This document shows positions 26,357-33,838 of a stretch of DNA of 64,000 bases, in pieces. Each line of letters begins with the position of its first letter. Within the stretch, counting starts at the first letter, position 1. The notes beneath the pieces were generated by a model. It saw only the letters and a list, made by a program, of their open reading frames with translations. It was not told the origin of the DNA and ran no database searches. Made by a program: the position numbers and the translations under genes. This stretch comes from QFOX01 sp044237845 (GTDB taxonomy: Bacteria > Pseudomonadota > Alphaproteobacteria > Rickettsiales > UBA3002): contig JBIIEL010000005.1 in NCBI GenBank assembly GCA_044237845.1, forward strand, positions 1-64,000. The letters are read 5' to 3'.

Positions 26357-26431
26357 CGAGGAGGGGGGAGCGGGGCTGAGTGCGTGGCGAGGTGTTTTAC
26401 TGATGGAAGCCCAGAGAGAGAAACTCTCCTG

Positions 26432-27814
26432 CTAGCCCTTCTTCTTCGCGACGGTGCGTTCGATGGCTTCGATCATCTGCCCGGCGATGTCGAGGCCGGT
26501 GGTGGATTCGATGCCTTCGAGCCCCGGGCTGGAATTGATTTCGAGCACTTTGGGGCCGGAGGCGGAGCGGATAATATCCACCCCCGCGACTTTGAGGCCG
26601 ACGATTTTCGCCGATTGAATCGCAATTTTACGCTCTTCCGCCGTGATTTTGATTTCTGTCGCCGAACCGCCGCGATGGATGTTCGCGCGGAAATCGCCCG
26701 CTGGGGCGACGCGCTGCATGGTGGCGACGACTTTATCATCAATCACGAAACAGCGAATGTCTTTGCCCTCCGCCTCTTTCACGAATTCCTGCACAAGGAT
26801 ATTCGCCTTGAGCGATTTGAAGGCGTTGATGATGGATTCCGCCGCGTTGGTGGTATCGGCCAGCACCACGCCGACGCCTTGCGTGCCCTCGAGCAGTTTG
26901 ATGACCACCGGCGCGCCGCCGACCATTTTAATCAGCTCCGAGGTTTCGAGCGGCGAGTTGGCGAAGGAGGTGTTGGGCATGGGGATGGATTTTTGCGCCA
27001 GCATTTGCAAGGTGCGCAGCTTGTCGCGCGAGCGGGTGATGCCCACCGCGCCGTTTAAACAATAGGCGCCAGAAATTTCGAACTGGCGGAGCACGGCGCA
27101 GCCATAAAACGTGGCGGCGGGGCGAATGCGGGGGATGACAGCATCGAACTGGCTGAGGATTTCACCGCCACGGTAATGGATCTCCGGCTCGTCCGTGCTG
27201 ATATTCATGTAGCAATGCTGGATGTTGATGAAGCGCATGGTGTGGCCGCGCTCGCGCCCGGCATCCATGATGCGTTTGTTGGAGTAGAGCTCGCGGTCGG
27301 ACGCCAGCACCGCGATCTTGAGGCCGCCGTCGCTTTCGGTTGCCACCTCGCGGTAGAAATGGCGCGCCTCGATGTCCGACAGCATGCCTTGCGTGAAGGA
27401 TTTTTCCGGGTCGATGAGCATGCGCCCCTGCATTGCCTCGCGCCCGAGCAGCATGCGGTAGCCCAGCGCATCGCGGTTCGTCAGGGTGAGCTGGATGTTC
27501 TGCGTGACGTTGCCGATGCGAATGGGGGTTTCGATGACGGGCCGCCGCTCGGTGTGGCCGGAGGAGGATTTGACGTCGCGTTCATCCACCAGCCGTGCTT
27601 TGCAATGCACGGTGATTTTACGGTCTTTCTGGATGGGGTTGATGTCGAAGCGCACCCATTTCTCGCCGCGCGCGGTGTAGATATGGATGTTATCCGCATG
27701 CAGCGCGCTGGTGCGTGCGCCCGAGTCGATCCGCGCTTTTACGGCGGACAAATGCAGCTCCGGCAACTCGCACCATTCTTCTTTGCCGATGATCATTTTT
27801 TGTGTAATCTTCAT
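26432..27814 (-). CDS. RimB-RimK fusion: retropepsin-like protease domain plus ATP-grasp glutamate ligase
   Basis: A 460-residue two-domain protein. Residues ~1-150 are the RimB/DUF785-type 'ATP-dependent zinc protease' domain, with the retropepsin-like motif ARIDSGARTSALHA and a late GYRMLLGREAM. Residues ~165-460 are RimK: an N-terminal IAVLASDRELYSNKR, then ATP-grasp with VVIKLLEGTQGVGVVLA, VQEFVKEAEGKDIRCFVID and VLEINSSPGLEGIE (metal ligands). RimK adds glutamates to ribosomal protein S6. RimB, normally encoded separately, cleaves or controls it. The fusion puts modifier and protease in one chain. The ligand target could also be another peptide. Confidence 0.88.
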   Translation of the reverse strand: MKITQKMIIGKEEWCELPELHLSAVKARIDSGARTSALHADNIHIYTARGEKWVRFDINPIQKDRKITVHCKARLVDERDVKSSSGHTERRPVIETPIRIGNVTQNIQLTLTNRDALGYRMLLGREAMQGRMLIDPEKSFTQGMLSDIEARHFYREVATESDGGLKIAVLASDRELYSNKRIMDAGRERGHTMRFINIQHCYMNISTDEPEIHYRGGEILSQFDAVIPRIRPAATFYGCAVLRQFEISGAYCLNGAVGITRSRDKLRTLQMLAQKSIPMPNTSFANSPLETSELIKMVGGAPVVIKLLEGTQGVGVVLADTTNAAESIINAFKSLKANILVQEFVKEAEGKDIRCFVIDDKVVATMQRVAPAGDFRANIHRGGSATEIKITAEERKIAIQSAKIVGLKVAGVDIIRSASGPKVLEINSSPGLEGIESTTGLDIAGQMIEAIERTVAKKKG

Positions 27815-27946
27815 AGGTGCCGCCCTGTGCGCGTTTGAGTCACTATGCGGCTTATAACAGGCGGGAATGCGAAAGCAATGCGAGTGTTTCCTTGTTTCAT
27901 AAGCAGGGATTTGCTAGGATTGAGCTGGACAAAAGAGGAATCCGCT

Positions 27947-28699
27947 ATGGCGCGTAAGGCAACGGGTGGGCTTGGGTTAGGTGGCATTATTATCATCTGT
28001 GGGGTGTTGTATTATACCGGCGTTGGCGGACAGCTGCTCGACCATATGCAATCCTTCAACCAGCGTTGTTATAGTCTTTCGACGACCATTGGGCGCTCGG
28101 TAGCCGAGCCCCTCTGCAAAGGCATCGACTATGGGGTGAATGGGATAACCAAGGTTGCAGAAACGGTAGGCGGTTGGCTGCATTGGACAGAAAATCTGTT
28201 CGGTGGCAAGTCTACCGGCAAGATGGATCTTGCGAGCGTCGACGCATTTGGGCGGAGTGTGCAGAAAAAGATTTCGGGTTATGCCAGTTCCTCGGACCAG
28301 CTGACGCAAATGATGCGCGCGGGGCCGGACCAATGGTTTGCGGGCGGCGATGCCTCACAGCGCTTTCAGAAGGCGATGGATAATTTCAGCATCAGCCAGC
28401 ATTACCTCGCGCAGGGTGGTACGTCGCAGGCGTTACCATGGCTGACCAAAGGGGCGCAGCAGCCGGATGGTTTTGGGGTGCTGTCGCAAATCTCGCTGGG
28501 GGATGTGTATCGCAAAGGTGGGGGTGGCATTCAGGCGGATCCGGCGCGTGCGCGTGCATATTACAATCAGGCGGCAACATCGCTCTCGCAGTTGAACCAG
28601 AGTAATTCACCACAGGCCAAGCAATTGCTAAAAGCGCTTCCTGCATCGCCGCAAGAAACGCAACGGCAGTTGTTACAGGCGGTGGATCAGCTGAAGTAG
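27947..28699 (+). CDS. unknown single-pass membrane protein with Sel1/TPR-like C-terminus
   Basis: About 250 residues from ATG 27947, preceded by AAAGAGGAA. The Gly/Ile-rich N-terminal segment (residues 7-25, GGLGLGGIIIICGVLYYTG) is a membrane anchor. The soluble part contains a helical-repeat-like region, AMDNFSISQHYLAQGGTSQALPWLTKGA followed by DPARARAYYNQAATSL, in the style of Sel1/TPR repeats. Its neighbours are Flp pilins on the other strand. A -10-like TTTGCTAGGAT occurs upstream without a Pho box. Function unknown. Confidence 0.7.
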   Translation: MARKATGGLGLGGIIIICGVLYYTGVGGQLLDHMQSFNQRCYSLSTTIGRSVAEPLCKGIDYGVNGITKVAETVGGWLHWTENLFGGKSTGKMDLASVDAFGRSVQKKISGYASSSDQLTQMMRAGPDQWFAGGDASQRFQKAMDNFSISQHYLAQGGTSQALPWLTKGAQQPDGFGVLSQISLGDVYRKGGGGIQADPARARAYYNQAATSLSQLNQSNSPQAKQLLKALPASPQETQRQLLQAVDQLK

Positions 28700-28718
28700 C
28701 GGGTGTTAGACATTGCGT

Positions 28719-28892
28719 TTATGGCGTGGCGTTAAACCCGTTAGTCACGTTGCTGAAGCTGTTGGCCGTTTGGTTGCCGATTGCCATTGCACCAGCAACA
28801 ATCATGATGGAAAGGAAGCCAGCGATGAGCGCGTACTCAATAGAAGTGGCGCCGCGGCTGTTCCGCAGCAGCGCTTTTATGTAGTTTGCCAT
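28719..28892 (-). CDS. Flp/Fap-type pilin (57 aa)
   Basis: A short gene whose product begins MANYIKALLRNSRGATSIEY and continues with the hydrophobic ALIAGFLSIMIVAGAMAIG. The cleavage/assembly motif G-ATSIEYALIA is the Flp pilin signature (G before A/T, Glu at +5, Tyr at +6). It encodes the structural subunit of a Tad-type pilus or a pseudopilin. It lies about 110 bases beyond the next Flp gene, behind a hairpin. No tad export genes are in the window. Confidence 0.88.
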   Translation of the reverse strand: MANYIKALLRNSRGATSIEYALIAGFLSIMIVAGAMAIGNQTANSFSNVTNGFNATP

Positions 28893-28913
28893 AGCCAATC
28901 CTTTTGGGGTTTT

Positions 28914-28948
28914 ATTGAAAATGGCTCGGGGAATAACCCCCGAGCCAT
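28914..28948 (-). terminator. hairpin between the two flp genes
   Basis: ATGGCTCGGGG / CCCCGAGCCAT (28921-28931 and 28938-28948), followed on the minus strand by TTTTCAATAAAA. Probably the terminator of the upstream pilin gene, or a processing/attenuation stem. Confidence 0.6.
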
Positions 28949-29000
28949 CTCATATTATACGATATTACAGCGTATGTAATAAAATTTTTAGCAGGAACCC

Positions 29001-29168
29001 TTATGGGTTGAGGCCAGTAGCGACATTGTCAAAAGTAGAGTTGAGCTCTTGGCCAAGCGTGTTAACAACTCCAATAATCGCAACAGCAATCAACGCGGCG
29101 ATGAGGCCATATTCGATCGCGGTTGCGCCGGATTCATTATTCAAAAAAGATTTTGCAAATTGTTTCAT
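29001..29168 (-). CDS. Flp/Fap-type pilin (55 aa)
   Basis: The product begins MKQFAKSFLNNESGATAIEY, then GLIAALIAVAIIGVVNTLG, and ends NVATGLNP. It is a typical alphaproteobacterial Flp pilin with the prepilin peptidase site at G-ATAIEYGLIA and a GGGAGAAGTG upstream of ATG 29168. It is more canonical than its neighbour, which may be a minor pilin from an old duplication. Confidence 0.93.
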   Translation of the reverse strand: MKQFAKSFLNNESGATAIEYGLIAALIAVAIIGVVNTLGQELNSTFDNVATGLNP

Positions 29169-29334
29169 AGAACACTTCTCCCATTTGTGTGGAGCGGCTA
29201 TTATGCACGCACCTGTTTTGCTAGCCATCCCAGCTAGGCACACCATACCATAAGCGCCAGCATTTTGCAAAGGGGTTGAGAATTTTTTGGGTGGTATTTT
29301 AACTATTGTTGCGCGAATAGCGCAAGAACAGTGC

Positions 29335-29838
29335 CTAGCGTCGCCAATGCTGGGTGAGAAGGGTGAGCCCCTCGCGCAGATGGTTGTGGGCAAAGGCAAG
29401 CTGGTGGGCAAGGGCGGGCTCCTGAAGCAGGCGCGCGCGCAGGACAGGGTTGAGAAATGCCGGATGCTCGTTGAAAATGGCCAGCCGCATCACGCATTCA
29501 TAGCGCCGGTTTGCCTTGAGTATGGCGATAGCCTCGTGATATTCCTGCTCTCGCATCGCGCGCCAGGTAGGGTCGTCCTCGCCAGGCGGCGGAAGGCTCT
29601 GATCCGTGCGGTCGGCATAGTTGCGGGTCAGGCTCGGGGCGCCGTAACGCAGGGTGTAGAGCCATCGTAGATGCAGCCCGCACCAATGCATCTCGCGGGT
29701 GATGAGATTTTTCTCAAGGCAGAGGTCGATCGGCTCGGCCGTGAGGCGCAGCGCATGCTTGAGCCGCAGCTCTGGCGTGCCGGGGTCGTTGTCGTTCATG
29801 GATTTGCGCGGCCGCCCACGCTGAGTTGAGAAGGCCAT
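29335..29838 (-). CDS. unknown 167-aa protein with AT-hook-like N-terminus (phage-region)
   Basis: The N-terminus FSTQRGRPRKSM is an AT-hook-like RGRPRK. The rest is helical and rich in Arg/Leu (LITREMHWCGLHLRWLYTLRYG, EYHEAIAILKANRRYECVMRLAIF). It may be a DNA-binding protein of the GTA/prophage region. I do not recognise the family. ATG 29838 follows AGGAATCACTT. It lies 31 bases downstream of the gene at 29870-30235, so they form a two-gene unit. Confidence 0.65.
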   Translation of the reverse strand: MAFSTQRGRPRKSMNDNDPGTPELRLKHALRLTAEPIDLCLEKNLITREMHWCGLHLRWLYTLRYGAPSLTRNYADRTDQSLPPPGEDDPTWRAMREQEYHEAIAILKANRRYECVMRLAIFNEHPAFLNPVLRARLLQEPALAHQLAFAHNHLREGLTLLTQHWRR

Positions 29839-29869
29839 AAGTGATTCCTGTAAAGAAGGGGAAGGGGGG

Positions 29870-30235
29870 CTAGTGTTTCGTCGGTGATGCCTGACGGCGG
29901 GCTTGTGTGCGCCAGCCTTGGCCAACCGGCAGTCGCCACTCGAACCCCCGCGCCAGCGCGAGGCGGGCACGGCTGCGCACATAATCCGGGTCGAGCCCCG
30001 CATTGTCGCAGACCAATTCAAAATCTGAGGAGTCATCAAGCAGCCAGCGCAGCGCGTTGTTACGGGTGCGGCGGAGCTCGGACTTGCGCGACCTGCTCGC
30101 CGCGTCCATCAGCGCCTGAGTGATGACTGCGCGCCACAGGCAAGGCTCGTGGTCGGCGAAGGAACCAATGCTGCCAGAGTGGTAATAAGGATGGTTGAAA
30201 CATGCCGGACGATTATTACTTGAGGTTGTATCCAT
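29870..30235 (-). CDS. unknown 121-aa protein, prophage-type
   Basis: Soluble and Arg-rich, with ALRWLLDDSSDFELVCDNAG-LDPDYVRSRARLAL. This resembles small proteins I associate with alphaproteobacterial prophage or GTA regions (a helix pair with DFxxVCxxAGLDPxYVR), but I cannot name the family. It is the first gene of a minus-strand pair, diverging from the small packaging-type gene at 30482 across an AT-rich 246-base region in which I see no clear regulator site. Confidence 0.6.
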   Translation of the reverse strand: MDTTSSNNRPACFNHPYYHSGSIGSFADHEPCLWRAVITQALMDAASRSRKSELRRTRNNALRWLLDDSSDFELVCDNAGLDPDYVRSRARLALARGFEWRLPVGQGWRTQARRQASPTKH

Positions 30236-30481
30236 TGACGATCCCTTTCGTGGTTGGCAAAAAAGATAACGAAAAACAACTTTGAAAAAACAATAAGCTA
30301 AATGAATTTTCTCATTTTGCTGATGAATAGTAATGCAATCTTAAGTTGTATTAATGTATTGCATGAATACCATCAACCCCTATTTTTTCAGGGGAGGGGG
30401 CTTCCTGGTAGCGGCCAAGTAGGGTAGGGTGCGAAATGATAGGCTAAAGATAGCCGCACCCCACCCCCGCCCCCTGAGTTC

Positions 30482-30799
30482 ATGTCCAAACGCACCCATT
30501 ATGCGCCCGAAGCTTCGCGACGGGCGATTGCGCATGCCCGCGCGCTGATCGAACAGATGCTGGCCGAGCTGGAACGCGGCCTCGCCAACCCCGAGCATTG
30601 CGCGGGCGAGGCGTGGGAGAAGCTGTTCGGCGCGAAGCAAAGCATGGTGGTGAGCGTGCAGAAGCTGGTCGCTGCGCTGGCCGCGCTGCCCGAATGTGCG
30701 GAGGAGGAGGACGCGCAAGCCGCCGCCGCGCTCGCCGCCATTACGCCGGAGGAGATGAAACTGCTGAAGGCGTGGATGGCAGAGGGGAGGACGGATTAA
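30482..30799 (+). CDS. unknown 105-aa helical protein (possible small terminase subunit)
   Basis: An acidic, Ala-rich helical protein: basic start (MSKRTHYAPEASRRAIAHAR), a central LFGAKQSMVVSVQKLVAALAAL and a C-terminal PEEMKLLKAWMAEG. Its position one gene upstream of the large terminase, its size and its helical nature fit a TerS/GTA gp1-like role, but no helix-turn-helix is certain. Its 3' end overlaps the convergent gene at 30796 by 4 bases. Confidence 0.5.
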   Translation: MSKRTHYAPEASRRAIAHARALIEQMLAELERGLANPEHCAGEAWEKLFGAKQSMVVSVQKLVAALAALPECAEEEDAQAAAALAAITPEEMKLLKAWMAEGRTD

Positions 30800-31068
30800 A
30801 CGTCAAACCCGTATTTTTCCTTGAGGTAGTTTTTGACTTCCTGCGTGGGTTCTTCGCCATAGCAGGAGGCGACGACTTTGCCGAAATCTTCGAGGTCGAT
30901 GGTGCCATCGCCCTCGATGGCCTTGAGGAACGCCGCCTCGCGCGGGGCTTCGACCAGCACGAAATAATACGCCCACCGCCCGGTGGTGTCTTTCGCTTTC
31001 AACTTGTGAATCAGATGCCCTTTTTTGGCGATGATCTGATCGACGAAATTACGGCGTTTTTCTTCCAT
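30796..31068 (-). CDS. unknown 90-aa protein, paralogue of 38163 gene
   Basis: A 90-residue protein. From ~25 on (KDTTGRWAYYFVLVEAPREA ... DFGKVVASCYGEEP-TQEVKNYLKEKYGFD) it aligns along its length with the product of 38163-38507 (DSPDGTPIYAYVGVRADKLK ... EYGVVIESGAGEP-TAEVRLRMERDYGFN). The shared pattern is an aromatic strand, a basic/acidic helix, GxVxxxxxGEPTxEV and YGF. Function unknown. It is carried on the strand opposite the terminase, whose start is about 200 bases away. Confidence 0.65.
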   Translation of the reverse strand: MEEKRRNFVDQIIAKKGHLIHKLKAKDTTGRWAYYFVLVEAPREAAFLKAIEGDGTIDLEDFGKVVASCYGEEPTQEVKNYLKEKYGFDV

Positions 31069-31110
31069 GAAACAAGCTCGTGGTGTAGTCGGTTCCGCGC
31101 TTCAGGCCGT

Positions 31111-31203
31111 TATTCCCCGAGTTTGCTTCAGCAAACTATAGGGGAATCCATCTTCACGCTGGATCGCCCTATAATCGCAAAAGCGATTCGGGCGATGACG
31201 CAA
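31111..31203. repeat. dispersed inverted repeat upstream of terminase
   Basis: ATTCCCCGAGTTTGCTTC...GGCGATGACGC with hairpins GTTTGCTTCAGCAAAC and ATCGCAAAAGCGAT. A member of the same family as the other repeats. It reads through without stops in the terminase frame, which produces a false N-terminal extension. Confidence 0.6.
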
Positions 31204-31263
31204 GAAACGCTGGCTGAGGCAACTATAACCACCACGCCGATAAAATACAAGAGGTTCAAACGG

Positions 31264-32688
31264 ATGACCGATGATTTACGGCTACTCGCCGCCGCGCGCA
31301 CCCATTTCGACGCCGCCAGCCGCCAGCATTTTACGCTGTTCCTGCGGCGGGTGATGGCGACCGTATCGCCCGGTGTAAGCTATTGTAATAACTGGCATAT
31401 TGAGGCGATTGCGGAGTATTTGGCTGCCTGTGCGCGCGGCGAGGTGACGCGGCTCGTCATTAACCTGCCGCCGCGCATGTTGAAATCGACGATGATCTCG
31501 GTGGCGTGGCCCGCATGGCTGCTGGGGCACGACCCCGCCGCGCGGATTATGGCCGCGAGCTACGCGCAGTCGCTCGCCACCAAGCATTCGACCGATTGCC
31601 GGGTGGTGATGGAATCGCCATGGTATCAGCGCGTGTTTGCGGCCACGCGCCTCTCGCGCGACCAGAACGAGAAGGACAAGTTCGTGACCACGGCGCGCGG
31701 GCATCGGCTCGCGGTTTCGGTCGGCGGCGCGGCGATCGGCGAGGGTGGGAATATCCTGATTGTGGATGACCCGATTAACCCGCTGCAAGCCAACCACCGC
31801 ACCCAGCGCGAGGCGGTGAATCAGTGGTTCGACCATACGTTCGTGACGCGCCTCGACGACAAGCAGCGCGGCGCGATTGTGGTGGTGATGCAACGCCTGC
31901 ATGCCGAGGATCTCTCGGGCTATTTGCTTGAGAAAGGCGGGTGGGAACATCTCTGCCTGCCTGCGATTGCGCCCGCGCCAACCACGCTGCGTGTGGGGGC
32001 GAAAGTTTTTGTGCGGGAACAGGGCGAGGCGTTGCACCCGGCGCGGGAGCCGCTGGCGCTGCTTGAGCGCACGCAGCGCGAACTCGGCAGCGCGAATTTC
32101 AACGCGCAATATCAGCAAGCGCCAGTGCGGGTGGTGGGGAATCTCATCCGCCCGGAATGGTTTGCGCGGTTTAAGCTGGATGCCGTGCGCGGGCGCGAGA
32201 ACGTGGTGCAGTCGTGGGACACTGCGATCAAAGCCGGTGCGGCGCATGACGCGAGCGCCTGCGCGACGTTTGTGGAGGTGGAGGGCGTGCATCATTTGCT
32301 CGACATGCAACTGGTACGGCTCGAATATCCGGCGCTGAAGCGGCTGATTATCAGCCACGCCGCGCGGTTCGAGGCGGCGACGGTGCTGATGGAGGACAAA
32401 GCGAGCGGGCAATCGCTGCTGCAGGATCTGCGGCAGGAAACCGACCTCGCGCTGATGGCGGTGATGCCGAGTGAGGACAAGCTCACACGCCTCGCCCGGG
32501 TGACGCCGCTGATGGAGGCGGGCAAGCTGGCGCTGCCCACCGCCGCGCCGTGGCTCGCGGCGTTCGAGGCAGAATTTTTCAGCTTCCCCGACAGCGCGCA
32601 TGACGACCAGGTGGACGCGGTGAGCCAGTATCTCAACTGGGTGCGCGTGCGCGCCAGCCGCACTGGGCCGAGTGTGCGGAGTGTATGA
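31264..32688 (+). CDS. terL: phage/GTA terminase large subunit
   Basis: A 474-residue DNA-packaging motor. The ATPase part has the Walker-A-like NLPPRMLKSTMIS (about 72) and Walker B ILIVDDPINP (about 165). The C-terminal RNase-H-like nuclease has QSWDTAIKAG (first Asp), VLMEDKASGQSLLQDL and AHDDQVDAVSQYL (last Asp pair), as in TIGR01630-type terminases. ATG 31264 follows AAGAGG at 9 bases. Reading upstream is only the repeat. It is the first of the head genes. The next gene in order (portal) comes after an inserted CtrA-box gene and repeats. Confidence 0.92.
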   Translation: MTDDLRLLAAARTHFDAASRQHFTLFLRRVMATVSPGVSYCNNWHIEAIAEYLAACARGEVTRLVINLPPRMLKSTMISVAWPAWLLGHDPAARIMAASYAQSLATKHSTDCRVVMESPWYQRVFAATRLSRDQNEKDKFVTTARGHRLAVSVGGAAIGEGGNILIVDDPINPLQANHRTQREAVNQWFDHTFVTRLDDKQRGAIVVVMQRLHAEDLSGYLLEKGGWEHLCLPAIAPAPTTLRVGAKVFVREQGEALHPAREPLALLERTQRELGSANFNAQYQQAPVRVVGNLIRPEWFARFKLDAVRGRENVVQSWDTAIKAGAAHDASACATFVEVEGVHHLLDMQLVRLEYPALKRLIISHAARFEAATVLMEDKASGQSLLQDLRQETDLALMAVMPSEDKLTRLARVTPLMEAGKLALPTAAPWLAAFEAEFFSFPDSAHDDQVDAVSQYLNWVRVRASRTGPSVRSV

Positions 32689-32703
32689 GGGGTGGTGCGT
32701 CTT

Positions 32704-32840
32704 CGTCCCCCGCTGGCGGGGGACCGAATCCGCTTCTTCTGCGGATTCGAGGGGGTGGCGGTGTGATGTGAAAATAGCGGACCCACCCCCGCGAATTTGC
32801 TATAGGAGCAAATTCGACCCCCCGCGAGCGGGGGGTGACA
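32704..32840. repeat. dispersed inverted repeat, extended copy
   Basis: CGTCCCCCGCTGGCGGGGGAC ... CCCCCGCGAGCGGGGGGTGACA with inner hairpins AATCCGC..GCGGATT and GAATTTGC..GCAAATTC. It ends shortly before the CtrA-box promoter at 32899. Confidence 0.65.
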
Positions 32841-32898
32841 GGCTCTGGAAGCCTCGTTTCATAACTTTTTTCAAAAAAATGGTAAAAATCGTAAAATA

Positions 32899-32929
32899 TT
32901 AACGAAAAATTAACCGGGGGGGGTATGAT
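32899..32929 (+). promoter_or_regulatory. CtrA-box promoter with 8-G spacer
   Basis: TTAA-CGAAAAA-TTAA (32899-32913), CC, eight G (32916-32923) and TATGAT (32924-32929). The region 32880-32939 copies 16552-16618 almost base for base except for the G count. Confidence 0.7.
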
Positions 32930-32979
32930 GGCTTATGTGAGAGTGTCACATTTGTTATCGAAAAATAGAGGAGAGAGTT

Positions 32980-33444
32980 ATGAGTCCGCAGCCCCCACAA
33001 AAGAGTTCTGTGCCTCCAAAGAGAGCTACATTGAGTGAGACTGGCCTCCGCGACAGTTACTCTGACTATTTTGTAAAAGAAGAAACAAAGGTAGTGGATG
33101 ATCAAAAAGTTCTCGTTACAACGAATCCCGAAATAAAAACTACATCGAGTAAAGACGGTTCGGTACGCAGCGTCGAGTTTGAAGATCACTCCATAAAAGT
33201 CTCACAAGGGCTAGGTGATAAGCTGACAACCAGGATAATTCCAGGGAGTGAAAGCCTTATGGAGGCTGTACGCAACGCTGCTCAACGAGCATTGGCTGAT
33301 GGGTTGAGTGCAGAAGAGGCGAAGCAGTTCAATAATCTGCGCGCGTACGTTACCAACCATTGTGCGGATGGAAAATTTGATGCCAATGAAGTCGGTGCGG
33401 CTATTCAGCGTGCGAATAACATCGCTCCGGCAAAAGGGCGCTGA
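32980..33444 (+). CDS. unknown 154-aa protein with EF-hand-like loop (CtrA-box gene)
   Basis: A GAGGAGAG precedes ATG 32980. The protein is polar, without membrane segments. The first ~85 residues may form a beta-rich domain (SVRSVEFEDHSIKVSQGLG). The C-terminal half is helical and contains NHCADGKFDANEVGAAI, an EF-hand-like loop with Asp at 5, Gly at 6, hydrophobic at 8 and Glu at 12. It ends NNIAPAKGR. No known family. It shares promoter type and the calcium-loop-like motif with the 16656 gene, and it sits inside the head gene module between terminase and portal. Confidence 0.7.
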   Translation: MSPQPPQKSSVPPKRATLSETGLRDSYSDYFVKEETKVVDDQKVLVTTNPEIKTTSSKDGSVRSVEFEDHSIKVSQGLGDKLTTRIIPGSESLMEAVRNAAQRALADGLSAEEAKQFNNLRAYVTNHCADGKFDANEVGAAIQRANNIAPAKGR

Positions 33445-33475
33445 TGGTAACGGCGGTGTGGCGTAACTAAACCCT

Positions 33476-33545
33476 CACCCCAAAAGTTTTTTCAAAAAAA
33501 TGCATGACCCCCCTTCCCGGTGAAATGGGAGGGGGGTATAAGCGT
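33476..33545 (+). other. promoter-like block resembling the CtrA/poly-G leader, degenerate
   Basis: AAAAGTTTTTTCAAAAAAAT, then a C/G-rich run ending GGGGGGTATAAG. It mimics the layout at 16532-16607 and 32862-32929 but lacks the TTAA-N7-TTAA box. It may be a relic of a duplicated cassette. The wider gap 33445-33838 otherwise holds only a repeat. Confidence 0.35.
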
Positions 33546-33708
33546 AAATATAGAATGGAATTCGTGTGAGTGAGGCAGTTTGAATTTGCCCGCTACTTAC
33601 GGTTCTTTTTGTCATACTAAATGACATCGTCCATGGTTTGTTAAAAAGAAGCGGGGCCCCGTGGTGAACACGGGGCGACAACCGCGTTTATATATTCACT
33701 CCACCGGG

Positions 33709-33787
33709 TGTCATGCCGTGTTTACCACGGCATCCCGCTTCAGTTTTTTCTTTTAGGCGAGAGACCCCGGCATTCGCCGGGGTGACC
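33709..33787. repeat. short dispersed inverted repeat upstream of portal
   Basis: GTGTCATGCCGTGTTTACCACGGCAT ... CCCCGGCATTCGCCGGGGTGACC; two hairpins with TGTCATGCC/GGTGACC ends. Same family as the other dispersed repeats. Confidence 0.7.
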
Positions 33788-33838
33788 GCTTTTTGCGTTC
33801 TCTCTCCTTTCCCCCACCTTCATCTCAAGGATATTCGT

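Noticed and set aside
30236..30481. Lambda-type repressor/operator region between 30235 and 30482
   Set aside because: The region is AT-rich, but no symmetric operator pair or repressor gene is visible.
30598..31263. N-terminal extension of the terminase of 222 codons
   Set aside because: It reads through the small upstream gene in another frame and a dispersed repeat; ATG 31264 has a ribosome binding site and matches the family start.
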